Assembly (NCBI GenBank): GCA_021732085.1
Contig: JAKFVQ010000008.1
Coordinates: 62,001 to 126,000, forward strand
Reading direction: 5' to 3'
DNA length: 64,000 nucleotides
From: Candidatus Obscuribacterales bacterium
GTDB taxonomy: Bacteria; Cyanobacteriota; Vampirovibrionia; Obscuribacterales; Obscuribacteraceae
The first letter of the stretch is position 1; every line of letters begins with the position of its first letter. This document shows positions 1 to 8,405 of this stretch, in pieces. Below the pieces are notes generated by a model. The model did no database searches. It was not told the DNA's origin and saw nothing but the letters and a program-made list of their open reading frames with translations. The translations under genes were made by a program, and so were the position numbers.

Positions 1-2
1 AT

Positions 3-608
3 TCGCATTCTCAAAAAGAGTTTATCGAGCGGCGGGCTGAATTACACAAGCTTACTAACATCCAAGTTTTAACTGAGGATGTAAATCATCTGCAGCTTCC
101 AGCCGGCTCATTCGACAGGGTTGTGTCTGTCGAAATGTTCGAGCATGCAAAAAACTATGAATTGTTGCTCGAAAATATATCTACTTGGCTGAACGACGAC
201 GGAAAACTATTCATACACATCTTTTCCCATATCTTGCATCAGTATCACTTTGAAAACGAAGGCGACTGGTTAGCCCGCTATTTCTTCAGTGGTGGCACGA
301 TGCCCTCACATTCACTTCTGCTCCAGTTCGATAAACATATGAAAGTCAGCCAGTCTTGGCAAGTAAATGGGTCTCACTATCAAAAGACGGCAGAGGCCTG
401 GCTGGAGAACATGTCTTCCAATCGCGACAGGCTGATGAAAATAATTGCTACTACATATGGTGCTGGGCAGGAAAAAAGATGGTGGGTATACTGGCGGTTA
501 TTTTTCTTGGCCTGCTCAGAGTTATGGGGATATGCCGGAGGCAATGAATGGATTGTCTCCCACTACCGATTTGAAAAGGCTGGCAAGAGACCAGAATTGC
601 TTCATTGA
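3..608 (+). CDS. SAM-dependent methyltransferase, cyclopropane-fatty-acid-synthase type (5' partial)
   Basis: The reading frame is open from the first bases of the window, so the gene starts upstream and only about 201 C-terminal codons are present. Residues just before the first in-window Met read FDRVVSVEMFEHAKNY, which matches the motif following the SAM-binding core in class I methyltransferases of the cyclopropane-fatty-acyl-phospholipid synthase type (the E-M-F-E-H segment). The C-terminus is rich in Trp and Tyr and ends near a W-x-V-S-H-Y-x-F-E-K stretch, usual for this group. The N-terminal glycine-rich SAM loop lies outside the window. The family transfers a methyl or methylene group from SAM; the substrate (lipid or small molecule) cannot be told. 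It converges with the kinase on the other strand; the 82 bases between them show no obvious structure. A start at base 123 would cut through the conserved core and is rejected. Confidence 0.85.
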   Translation, partial: SHSQKEFIERRAELHKLTNIQVLTEDVNHLQLPAGSFDRVVSVEMFEHAKNYELLLENISTWLNDDGKLFIHIFSHILHQYHFENEGDWLARYFFSGGTMPSHSLLLQFDKHMKVSQSWQVNGSHYQKTAEAWLENMSSNRDRLMKIIATTYGAGQEKRWWVYWRLFFLACSELWGYAGGNEWIVSHYRFEKAGKRPELLH

Positions 609-690
609 AATCTAGCTTTGCTGTTTCACATGCAGCGCAATTGCTGGTGCCATCAGTGGGCTTGGCACTGCAAGGACTTTGATTAGCTTT

Positions 691-3600
691 CTACTTTGAG
701 TACTGCTTCTTTTCAAGATTGAGAACTTGTGATTTGCAATAAGGAATCAATATTTCCGGTGCCAAATTCTGCGCTCTCAAAATCAACTCAACATCCTTCA
801 AGAATTCAAGAGCAGCTTTCTTGCTATCGAATTTAGCAACGGCATTAGCTATCGATGCAATGCAAGCCTGGTGATGACTCAGAGAACCCAGGTTTGTTGG
901 TGAGGCCGAATGCAAGACTTCAAGGTATTCGCTTTGAATTGCCGCTAGCTCCCCGAACTGGGGCTTGAAACAAGCGATCTTCGCGCTGAGCAAAAACGCA
1001 TCTATTCCAGGATTGTCATCGGTCCACGTTTTGTGATCGTTATAAAACTCCGAAACGAACTCAAATCCTTTTTCATCCTGCTTGTGATGATGCAGGCAAA
1101 AACAGCAATACGCAACAGCTTGCCCAAGAACTCCACGTGTCCGTTCTTTGTCCTTATGGGACAGTGAAATCAAATCATCCGAGTACTTATTCAGTTCAGC
1201 AAGCGTGGCTAAACCAGGATTTTTGGATAGAGATAGAAAAAATTGGTGCAGGACCCAAAGCCGCACTTTGTCTTTCTTATAATAGTCTTCTGCCCATACT
1301 ATTTTGGTTAACGAATTACTGTATTGAAACAAAGCCTCTGTGCCAACAGCTAACTTGAGCGCTTGCAGAAATTTCATTACAGTTACAAAGTGCTGTAACG
1401 CCTCTTTGCGACTGAAATCCAGCGAGCTGTCACGAGAATTGCAACTACCATCCTGCCTGCATATTGCCAGGAAATCAGATGCGTACAGATCCAGAGTTTT
1501 TCGATCCCGCGCATCCCGGATAGATATTTCTAGCGTTTGATACAGCAGGCTAAGCTTCTCTGTTGCATCAACATCTTTCCTCGCTCTAATTATCCGCCAG
1601 CATTCTTCATAAAAATCGCTCTCGCGTGGCGAGCGAGGATAAGTAGGGTCCTGCGCCTGCAAAAACCAATTGAAGGTTCCAACTAGCACGTATGGCATTT
1701 CAATTTCGGCCGCAACTTGATTATCATGCCGGCTGCTTCCCTTCAGACTCTGCATGAACAATTCCCTAAGTCTCATGACTTCGCCGCTCGTGAACGGGTA
1801 CTTGGCGGCCCTGAGGACGTACACCTGTTGTGAAATTACCACCGCTGTCAACTCATTGGCATCGCTGAGCAGCTTGAAGTATTCTTTCAAAAAGCTATAA
1901 GTATCCTTTTCTTTGCGCAGTGCCAAAGTAAAAGTAAGCTCTCTGGCAGCCAGCAGAGCTTCTTCTAACTTTCTGGCTTGTTTCTTCTCCCCACTCACGG
2001 CAAGTGCGTCTTTGATAAGCCGCAAGACATAAGGTTGTAACTGCCTTAAATCTGAATGGGAAATATTGATATTATCGTCAACCCCCATTAAGGCTCTTAT
2101 GTCAATAAAGGTAAGAGCTATATTGTTTCGCTCATCGATTGACAGGGCTCCTTTCGTTTCAAGTTCTCGGCGAGCATACTGGATCCAGCGAATGGCCTCG
2201 TCGGGCTTTTTAGCTATCATAAGCTCCGACGCGATCGAATGTAGCCCCGTTAAGACGCGTTCTTTCTCTTCTCCTTTAAGCAGCAGGGATTGAGAAACCA
2301 AATTATCAAAGGCTTGCCTGGCTTCAGACATCTGATTTGTAGAAATAAGGTCTTTGATTAATTGGACGGCAAAATAAAAATAGAACTCATTGTGCTTATT
2401 TTCCAAGAAATATTTGCAAGCCTCCCTTTCGAGAGCTATTTTCTTCTTCGACTCCTTCATTGCAGCAGCTAAGCGAATAGAACTCTGGTAGTACCACTGA
2501 TAATGCAGCAGCAAATGGTGAGAGTCCTCCGATTTCGCCCTTGCACATCGAGCGATAAGCGACTTTAGAAGTTCCAATTGATCAGCGGCTTTTTCGAACT
2601 GGTCATTCGAGCGATACAAATCGGAAAGCGCCCCCACGACCTGTATAAGACTGGCGCTTGGAGCAAATGCTTTGTCGTGCATCCTCTGTTCATGCTCGTT
2701 CAATTCGGCTGTTATCTTATCAGCATATTTGAGAGCCACAGGCGTCTGATGTTTTGAATCAGCTAACTTCAAGAGAAAACTGAGGGCAACGATTCTATTT
2801 TCAAAGGACAAGCCCTCGCGCTGTGAAGTCCAATCTTCTAGTTGCTTGATGCTACGGGAAGAGACTTTATTCTCCTGAAACTCATTTTTAATGCGCTCCT
2901 CCTCTGTTCGGAATTCATGATCGAAAGTCCCTCGTGGTACTGCGTTTGCAAATTCAGTGCGAACTGCTTGCCAGGGTTGGCGCTGGAGAAGCAGCAAGCA
3001 AAATCCAACTAAGGTGATCAGACACACGACCGGAAGAAACCACTTTCGTGCTGACATTTTTTTGTTAGGCGGGGCAGTAACTAGGTCTGCCGATTCCAGA
3101 GCTTTTTCAAAATCTCGGCAGCTTTGAAATCTCTGCCCTGGATCCTTTGCAAGAGCTTTTTCGAGAATCTTTTGAAGATCCGGACTCAGGTCGCAACTGA
3201 ATATCGGAGAATGTGAAGCATGGGCAATTAGTATTTCACCGTCATTCCCCGAGAACAATGTCTTACCAGTCAGCATGAAGTACAGAACACAGGCCAGCGA
3301 GTAAATATCCGAACGTGCATCAGCCTCCTGTCCGCGGCATTGCTCCGGACTCATGAAAGCAGGCGTTCCAATTATTTGCCCCGTCGCTGTCAGTTTCTGA
3401 TTTGCACCACCATTGGTGCCGACCTTTGCTACGCCAAAATCCAAGATCTTGAGTTCACCGTTAAATATCATGATGTTGGCAGGCTTCAAATCACGATGAA
3501 TAATTCCCAGGTCGTGAGCATATCCCATCGCATCCAAGAGCGTTAGAAAGATTCGCCGCGCTAGCTCAGGAGACTGCACTCCGTTTGCTTTAATGAAATC

Positions 3601-4002
3601 ATCAAGAGAAGTCCCCTCAATCAATTCCATTACAAGAACAGCCTGCTTGTCATCGGCAACAGCGTAGGAAAAAATTTTCGCAATATTAGGATGGTTCAAT
3701 CGACTCATTGCCTGAGCTTCTCTTTGGAAACGCGCAGACCAGTTGCTGTCATCTCCATCTTGCAAATGCAAAACTTTGACCGCCACGAGCTTCTTTAATA
3801 TGTGATGCTCGGCCACATAAACGGTGCCATGAGCGCCCTGCCCTAACGTCGAACGCAGGGTTAAGTTTGCAATATTCAACGAATAAGCCGGGTCGCTTTT
3901 CTCAAGAGGGGATAGCGGCTGCACGCCAACCCTTTCTGGCGATTCGGAAGCAGAAGGCTGATTTGTATCTGTTGTATGCCTGATTTCTTTGGGATCAGCC
4001 AT
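691..4002 (-). CDS. Membrane-anchored eukaryotic-type Ser/Thr protein kinase with long helical sensor/scaffold tail
   Basis: The 1,103-residue product has an N-terminal Hanks-type kinase domain at about residues 48-305. Visible motifs are the glycine loop GQGAHG (54-59), catalytic Lys in VAVKV (K76), HRDLKPAN with catalytic D171, DFG (188-190) and the activation-segment end GTPAFMSPE (212-220). All catalytic residues are present, so activity is expected. One hydrophobic helix follows at about 321-339, then some 760 residues of Leu/Ala/Lys/Glu-rich helical sequence resembling TPR-like repeats, placed outside the membrane if the kinase is cytoplasmic. The start is ATG with AGGA seven bases upstream. 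It is divergent from the XRE regulator at 4217, with a 214-base shared upstream region. The substrate is unknown. The kinase call is firm; the TPR-like reading of the tail is tentative. Confidence 0.92.
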   Translation of the reverse strand: MADPKEIRHTTDTNQPSASESPERVGVQPLSPLEKSDPAYSLNIANLTLRSTLGQGAHGTVYVAEHHILKKLVAVKVLHLQDGDDSNWSARFQREAQAMSRLNHPNIAKIFSYAVADDKQAVLVMELIEGTSLDDFIKANGVQSPELARRIFLTLLDAMGYAHDLGIIHRDLKPANIMIFNGELKILDFGVAKVGTNGGANQKLTATGQIIGTPAFMSPEQCRGQEADARSDIYSLACVLYFMLTGKTLFSGNDGEILIAHASHSPIFSCDLSPDLQKILEKALAKDPGQRFQSCRDFEKALESADLVTAPPNKKMSARKWFLPVVCLITLVGFCLLLLQRQPWQAVRTEFANAVPRGTFDHEFRTEEERIKNEFQENKVSSRSIKQLEDWTSQREGLSFENRIVALSFLLKLADSKHQTPVALKYADKITAELNEHEQRMHDKAFAPSASLIQVVGALSDLYRSNDQFEKAADQLELLKSLIARCARAKSEDSHHLLLHYQWYYQSSIRLAAAMKESKKKIALEREACKYFLENKHNEFYFYFAVQLIKDLISTNQMSEARQAFDNLVSQSLLLKGEEKERVLTGLHSIASELMIAKKPDEAIRWIQYARRELETKGALSIDERNNIALTFIDIRALMGVDDNINISHSDLRQLQPYVLRLIKDALAVSGEKKQARKLEEALLAARELTFTLALRKEKDTYSFLKEYFKLLSDANELTAVVISQQVYVLRAAKYPFTSGEVMRLRELFMQSLKGSSRHDNQVAAEIEMPYVLVGTFNWFLQAQDPTYPRSPRESDFYEECWRIIRARKDVDATEKLSLLYQTLEISIRDARDRKTLDLYASDFLAICRQDGSCNSRDSSLDFSRKEALQHFVTVMKFLQALKLAVGTEALFQYSNSLTKIVWAEDYYKKDKVRLWVLHQFFLSLSKNPGLATLAELNKYSDDLISLSHKDKERTRGVLGQAVAYCCFCLHHHKQDEKGFEFVSEFYNDHKTWTDDNPGIDAFLLSAKIACFKPQFGELAAIQSEYLEVLHSASPTNLGSLSHHQACIASIANAVAKFDSKKAALEFLKDVELILRAQNLAPEILIPYCKSQVLNLEKKQYSK

Positions 4003-4216
4003 CGTTTTCCTATGAGTTTCCCCTTACTTTGTTCCCTTTGATGACAAAAGAAAGCACGGCGGTATATACGTTCGATACCGAGTCGATATCAGATTACGAT
4101 CCCCGCAGACCAGAGTAGATGCGGATCACAGGGAATCCCCTAACTAACATACGGATCACCCAGAGGATCTTTATGAGACAGTATTGCTCCTAGATTCCAC
4201 GGCGAGGCTAAATTAA

Positions 4217-4501
4217 ATGGATTCAACAGAGAAAAAACTATATCCTTTGCTCGGCGAAACCATCAGACAATGCCGGCTGCACCTGGACATATCGTTATCA
4301 GAGTTCGCACATAAAATCGGGCGTCCACCTTCCTTTGTCAGACAGCTCGAACAATCACAAATCGAATTCTCCATCGGTCTACTCAAAGATTGTGCAAAGG
4401 CGCTCGACATTTCAGTCGAAGAGCTTTTCGAGTTCGCCTCCGGTGAATGTGAACTACTGGTGATGGGTGATACAGCCGAACTATTGGCAGAAGCAGTTTA
4501 G
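4217..4501 (+). CDS. Small XRE/Cro-type helix-turn-helix transcriptional regulator
   Basis: A 94-residue protein whose residues about 12-70 fit the lambda-Cro/XRE helix-turn-helix: G-E-T-I-R-Q-C-R, then L-S-E-F-A-H-K-I-G as first helix and turn, then P-P-S-F-V-R-Q-L-E-Q as recognition helix, and a closing L-x-x-C-A-K-A-L-D-I-S-V-E-E-L-F. There is no added sensor domain, so it is a bare DNA-binding protein. The ATG is preceded by GGCGAGG nine bases upstream. A strong hairpin terminator lies about 65 bases past the stop, so it is probably monocistronic. It stands divergent from the Ser/Thr kinase and could regulate the shared upstream region, but no operator was recognised. Confidence 0.88.
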   Translation: MDSTEKKLYPLLGETIRQCRLHLDISLSEFAHKIGRPPSFVRQLEQSQIEFSIGLLKDCAKALDISVEELFEFASGECELLVMGDTAELLAEAV

Positions 4502-4565
4502 TTTTATTTGACGGGTAGTTCCCCGCGCTTGGCACACAGCTATGTACGATACCTCTTACTTAAGA

Positions 4566-4591
4566 GACCACCTTTGGGTGGTCTTTTTTTT
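4566..4591 (+). terminator. Rho-independent terminator after the XRE regulator
   Basis: A perfect 7-bp stem GACCACC / GGTGGTC closes a TTTG loop and is followed directly by eight T residues. An A-T pair extends the stem at its base. This is a textbook intrinsic terminator on the plus strand. Confidence 0.93.
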
Positions 4592-4924
4592 GGTTTGGAT
4601 TTCCTGAAATTCGCTGAGTAGTCCTCAAAACCTCTGCGGCAGAATATTCTTCGACCGAGGTTTTCTTTGCGGAGGTATTTGCAGGCAATGCACAATTATG
4701 CATCGTGATTCCGCAATACCGGCAGGCTAAAAAACACATTCACTCCGCTTCCCTTTCGAGCTTTCGCATAAAGGACGGTAGTTTGACACATGACGGTTAA
4801 CCGCATCTTCGGTAATCATTGAGTCAATTCAAGCATCTTTCTAATCAGCTTGAACATCCGTCCAGAGAGGCATTTGACCATCTGGATCGGTGTGAATCAA
4901 CAACGCCAAATTGAGGGCATTACT
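4592..4924. other. Intergenic region with one long imperfect hairpin
   Basis: No coding frame is supported in these 333 bases. The region contains an inverted repeat at 4627-4664: AAAACCTC and GAGGTTTT surround a central palindrome AGAATATTCT, and the right arm runs into TTTTCTTT. It could be a second terminator or a structured leader. A TTGACA hexamer at 4783-4788 has no convincing -10 box at the normal spacing, so no promoter is called. The ribosome site for the next gene (GAGGG at 4912-4916) lies at the end of the region. Confidence 0.6.
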
Positions 4925-5782
4925 ATGGCAGATGGAACTGAAAACGAAAAAGAAACAAAGAATATTGAGTCGGCTGGATCGGCGGCCCACGAAGCTGAAA
5001 GCAACGCAACCGAAAGGTTTCGCCAGGACATTCACGACAGCTTGAGCGGCGCAAGCACTATGGGCAAGATCCAGGAATCTATGGACAAGATGCCTGCACC
5101 TTCTGGCGACAACAAGGGCAATCGAAATCAAGAAATGGACAAGCTGCCTGTGGTCGGCGGCAATAAGGGCGAGCAAATGGATAAGCTGCCGATTGAAGGT
5201 GGCGTCAAGGAGCAGATGGATAAGCTTCCGGCAGCCGATAACAAGAAGCCGGAGCACAAGGAGAAGCTGCCTTCGGACAATAGACCTTCCGACGATAAGA
5301 AGCCCGGCAAGGAAGAGATGGATAAGCTTCCGGCCGACAAGAACAAAGACGGCAAGCTCGATGATCTCGAAAAGAAGAATGAGGAGGAGCTTCCGGAACA
5401 AGAGAAACTGCCGACCGGTGACATTATCAAACGTGATGAAAATGGTGAGACATTAATTACACCGAATGGTGATGAGATCTCCGTGAATGATGATGGCTCA
5501 CATTCCATCACAGGCGACGTCAAATCCGTGGAAACAAAAGATGGCGTGACAACAGTAACACTAGGTGATGGCTCGCAAGTCAGTTTCGACCAGGAAGGGA
5601 TTCTCAGCGTACAACGCGGAAATCAGGGAGTTGCATTCGGTCGACGCGATTATGGTTATGGTGGCAAAGGTGGTGGCGGTGGATCCGCCGGCGGAACTGG
5701 TGGCAACGGCGGATTAGGAGACATTTCGAGCATGCCGAAGCCAATTCTCAAGCCGTTGCTGCCCAATGCCAAGCTGAGATAA
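4925..5782 (+). CDS. Disordered, MDKLP-repeat protein with glycine-rich tail, function unknown
   Basis: The frame could open at 4850, but ATG 4925 is preferred because GAGGG sits eight bases before it; this gives 285 residues. The order is: a charged N-terminus (about 1-55); a run of eight or so degenerate repeats around the core M-D-K-L-P, separated by 8-20 residues rich in Gly, Asn, Lys and Asp (about 56-165); a segment of alternating polar and beta-branched residues with repeated D-G or N-G turns, which looks like short beta hairpins (about 170-235); and a glycine-rich tail beginning near YGYGGKGGGGG. There is no signal peptide or membrane helix. I do not recognise a family. Its composition resembles the truncated protein at 62635. 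A terminator follows at 5811-5836. Confidence 0.8.
   Translation: MADGTENEKETKNIESAGSAAHEAESNATERFRQDIHDSLSGASTMGKIQESMDKMPAPSGDNKGNRNQEMDKLPVVGGNKGEQMDKLPIEGGVKEQMDKLPAADNKKPEHKEKLPSDNRPSDDKKPGKEEMDKLPADKNKDGKLDDLEKKNEEELPEQEKLPTGDIIKRDENGETLITPNGDEISVNDDGSHSITGDVKSVETKDGVTTVTLGDGSQVSFDQEGILSVQRGNQGVAFGRRDYGYGGKGGGGGSAGGTGGNGGLGDISSMPKPILKPLLPNAKLR
5088..5424 (+). repeat. Degenerate MDKLP-coding tandem repeat
   Basis: Short coding repeats around ATGGA(T/C)AAG(C/A)T(G/T)CC recur at irregular spacing within the gene. Copies near 5214 and 5317 are nearly identical (ATGGATAAGCTTCCGGC). The repeats encode M-D-K-L-P or the variants M-D-K-M-P, K-E-K-L-P and Q-E-K-L-P. Confidence 0.75.
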
Positions 5783-5810
5783 GTCAACAAAAGTGTCCCA
5801 CAACCAAAAA

Positions 5811-5836
5811 GAGCTGGATCAAAGATCCGGCTCTTT
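5811..5836. terminator. Bidirectional terminator hairpin between convergent genes
   Basis: GAGC-T-GGATC pairs with GATCC-G-GCTC across an AAA loop (one U-G pair), with A-rich bases on the left and TTTTCTC on the right. It can therefore terminate the MDKLP-repeat gene on the plus strand and the opposing gene, which ends at 5842, on the minus strand. Confidence 0.85.
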
Positions 5837-5841
5837 TCTCT

Positions 5842-7137
5842 TTACCTTACTAACTTCAGATCCTTGGCATGCAACCGCATCTGTGCATTAGCTTGATTTG
5901 GATCAACAACGTTCATCTTCCCCGTGGCGACGATTTCAATTTTTGTATTTACAAGTTTGTTGCGCCCATCAATTACAGAATCAGAATGAGTTTCCCACCA
6001 GCCTTTTAGCTTGGCGTCTATTTTTTCCTGCTCGCCCTTTTTGGTGAAGTTTACGAGAGTGAAGGTTCGTGAATTTCCGTTGGGACCTTTCTGCTCGACA
6101 GCCCAAATATCTCGGTTGATCTGAGGGCTCTTCGGAAAACGAACAAGATTGCCCTTTTGACTATAGCGTTTTCCATGGAGTGCTTTTATCGAATCAGTCA
6201 CCACAAGCGGTGCATTGCCAGCCCCATCAACATTTGACTCGAGTTCCAAATGCATGGGTTGCTTCGGATGTTTTTGCCTTGTGAAGCGAATATGGACACG
6301 GTCATTTCTATAGACATGTGCTGCAAGCTTGGGAGCGGGCACCGTCAGGAAGACGAAGTTGTCTTTGTATTCAAGCACAAGCGCCGCGCCGTTTTTCACA
6401 TTGGCATGAACCAGAAAATCGGCCTCCCCTTTATCCAAAAGCTCCTGAGGGAGAATAGTTGTTTTCGCGAATTTATTCTCAGGTAGCCTAATCGGCGATT
6501 CGTATTTCTTGACCATCTCTATTGAAGAAACTTCAACATGTGGTTGAGGACTTTCGGGCACTATCTCGCCCTGGTGAATAAAATCCCCTGTAATTTTTAC
6601 GCGATCGTGACGCTTCATTGTTTTGAAGAAATCACGCGCTGAGTCATTGTGCGTAATCATCCCGATTTGCACATTGGTAAAAAAATCTTTCGGATGACGA
6701 TAGGTAAAAACAAACTGGCGGTTAGAAGGATCAGCAGCGTGAATCTCGCCCACAAGACCACTAGTCTTTAACGAATTACGCAACTCCTCCAAATCAATTT
6801 CTGCTTGTCCGGGAGGCAATTCTTTCGACGAATCTGCATTCGAGTGTTTCGAGCCGGTAACTCCATGCTCGGAACCAGAGGGAATTTGAGCCAGCATCTG
6901 GTGGGAGCGCTTCAAATAGGAGCGCAGGCTTCCAGCCTGCTTCGTATGGGAGCTCAGGCTTCCAGCCTGCTTTGAAAGCGTCGACGCAGTACCTGCGCTA
7001 ATTGCCGGCGGGACGCCAGCGGTCCCATGATTGAATTCAGCCAGCGGTTCCGACGTCGATGCGCAAGATTTCTGCTCCTGCAAAACAATGGCGAATGAGA
7101 CGACAATCGCACCGCCAATCAGATACCGATATATCAT
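5842..7137 (-). CDS. Exported or membrane-anchored protein of unknown function with in-frame REP-like insert
   Basis: ATG at 7137 is chosen (431 residues): GGTTCGGA lies just upstream and translation begins M-I-Y-R-Y-L-I-G-G, leading into one hydrophobic segment of about 18 residues that serves as signal peptide or anchor. An upstream GTG at 7167 would add ten residues. About 70 low-complexity residues follow, partly encoded by palindromic repeats (K-Q-A-G-S-L twice, and G-T-A-G-V-P-P-A). The remaining 300 or so residues are rich in beta strands, with two similar stretches (V-x-I-T-G-D-F and V-x-I-R-F-T-R contexts) that might be OB-like folds. I do not recognise the family. The second exported gene on the same strand lies 113 bases upstream, so the two may be co-transcribed. 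Confidence 0.75.
   Translation of the reverse strand: MIYRYLIGGAIVVSFAIVLQEQKSCASTSEPLAEFNHGTAGVPPAISAGTASTLSKQAGSLSSHTKQAGSLRSYLKRSHQMLAQIPSGSEHGVTGSKHSNADSSKELPPGQAEIDLEELRNSLKTSGLVGEIHAADPSNRQFVFTYRHPKDFFTNVQIGMITHNDSARDFFKTMKRHDRVKITGDFIHQGEIVPESPQPHVEVSSIEMVKKYESPIRLPENKFAKTTILPQELLDKGEADFLVHANVKNGAALVLEYKDNFVFLTVPAPKLAAHVYRNDRVHIRFTRQKHPKQPMHLELESNVDGAGNAPLVVTDSIKALHGKRYSQKGNLVRFPKSPQINRDIWAVEQKGPNGNSRTFTLVNFTKKGEQEKIDAKLKGWWETHSDSVIDGRNKLVNTKIEIVATGKMNVVDPNQANAQMRLHAKDLKLVR
6924..7028. repeat. REP-like palindromes inside a coding sequence
   Basis: Two copies of the palindrome CAGGCT-TCC-AGCCTG occur at 6925-6939 and 6955-6969, exactly 30 bases apart (the first extended by one G-C pair). 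A different GC-rich inverted motif containing GGGACGCCAGCGGTCCC lies at 7010-7026. All are read in frame by the minus-strand gene. Short palindromes of this kind are typical of dispersed intergenic REP-type repeats. No second location was found in this window. Confidence 0.7.
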
Positions 7138-7250
7138 TTCCGAACCCAGCGTCCGCACCGCACTCACATCTACCCAAGGGCAGGCAGATGATCATAGTAC
7201 ATCCGGTTCCAGCACGGCGGATTTTGTTGATCGACTCTACAAATATTAAG

Positions 7251-7679
7251 TTAGAACGCCCCAACGCCCGTCGCTGCGATTCCTGTCTCGCTTGTCAAAG
7301 CATGCAACTGCGAACGCTGCCTATTGATCGCCGCGAGGACGGACGCAGCTGAACTACCATTTGTCGCAATTTCGATCAAAACTTTCTCGTATTCAATTCG
7401 AGCTTGCTCCATGTCTTTCCGCGCCATAATTTTCTCACTCACCAGTTGCACGGCTCGCGCGTAATTGCCCCTTTTGAGCTCAAGGTCCTTAAGTTGAAGA
7501 GCGCGCTTCTTATCCAACTTAGAGGCATCCTTAATCATTTCCCTCTCACTGGCAATCAAGTAGTTAGCTACTGTTGTTTCAGTTGTCACAGCAAATGCTG
7601 ACAGGTGGCTAACGGCAAGGGCTGCAATCATCGCGCAGAGCTTGCAGACAGCAAATAGATTGTAGACATTGAAGCCCAA
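7251..7679 (-). CDS. Small exported helical protein, function unknown
   Basis: The product is 142 residues from a TTG start with GAGG eight bases upstream; an ATG sixteen codons in has no ribosome site. The N-terminus (about 1-31) has a hydrophobic core and ends in S-A-F-A, a plausible signal-peptidase site. The mature part (about 32-125) is strongly charged and helical, with Lys/Glu/Arg/Leu patterning (KLDKKRALQLKDLELKRGN) suggesting coiled coil, and then a small Ala/Gly tail. No family is recognised. It probably lies upstream of the 5842-7137 gene in one transcript, and its upstream region is shared with the divergent gene at 7838. Confidence 0.7.
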   Translation of the reverse strand: MGFNVYNLFAVCKLCAMIAALAVSHLSAFAVTTETTVANYLIASEREMIKDASKLDKKRALQLKDLELKRGNYARAVQLVSEKIMARKDMEQARIEYEKVLIEIATNGSSAASVLAAINRQRSQLHALTSETGIAATGVGAF

Positions 7680-7837
7680 TTCAGAATCCTCATCGATAAC
7701 AAATGAAATGACGGTGAAAGATTCGTTTCAGTTTCCTGATTAACAGAATAAAGCCAACATTTTCTGAGTCACGAGTTCTTTACCGGGTTCCCATACATTC
7801 AAATCAGGCACCCAACCCGCACAAAAGGTGATTTACT

Positions 7838-8296
7838 ATGGAACGCGAAATTCAACAGCAAACAGAAAGAACATCCGAACAGGCTTCCGAGGGGAGACAG
7901 CAGGGTCCTGATTTGGACAGAGATTCTTTGTCGCGCATGGACGCATCAAGATTCGCAGGCAGTACGGCATCGCAATATCTTGGAAGCATGGAGATCACAG
8001 GACAAGCGCAGCAGCCTGGATCTCAAAATGGCGATTACTGCCCGACCCTGCCACAAAATCCAAGTGACATGGCAAGACAATTGGGCCGATTGCCCCAATC
8101 CGACTTCCGTCATTACCGGTCGGAGCTCCAAATGCGCGAACGCCAGAATCCCGGTTTTGTAGAAAGAACGAATGAGCACATGCGTCGCGAAGGCATTGCC
8201 CGCCACATCGGCCGAACTTCAGATGGTGGATACCAGGTTAGACCGGCGCTCGTCGACATAGGCACACGCCAACGACAGGGACAACGCTGGTGGTAG
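7838..8296 (+). CDS. Small hydrophilic Gln/Arg-rich protein, function unknown
   Basis: A 152-residue protein from ATG with AAGGTGA about eight bases upstream. It starts with a Glu/Gln/Arg-rich segment (MEREIQQQTERTSEQAS), contains a middle section with Gly, Ser and Pro, and ends with a basic stretch (residues about 95-150) with many Arg and His. There is no signal peptide or membrane segment. No domain is recognised. It lies 109 bases upstream of the phosphatase-like gene on the same strand and may be transcribed with it. The coding call rests on the ribosome site and the uninterrupted frame. Confidence 0.65.
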   Translation: MEREIQQQTERTSEQASEGRQQGPDLDRDSLSRMDASRFAGSTASQYLGSMEITGQAQQPGSQNGDYCPTLPQNPSDMARQLGRLPQSDFRHYRSELQMRERQNPGFVERTNEHMRREGIARHIGRTSDGGYQVRPALVDIGTRQRQGQRWW

Positions 8297-8405
8297 CAGA
8301 GTGGTAGGAACACGTAGCTCAGAAAGCCTGACTGCATGAATCTACCTATAGGAATTCGATCGCTTCTTCTACGTTTGTAATACGAAGATAGGAGCGATCC
8401 AGGAA

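Noticed and set aside
4783..4811. TTGACA hexamer as a promoter for the MDKLP-repeat gene
   Set aside because: No acceptable -10 hexamer at 16-18 bases spacing; kept only as a note in the intergenic entry.
4841..5523. Minus-strand frames opposite the MDKLP-repeat gene (Leu/Ile- and Ser-rich)
   Set aside because: Antisense shadows of a repetitive Lys/Asp-rich gene that has a good ribosome site and two flanking terminators consistent with plus-strand transcription.
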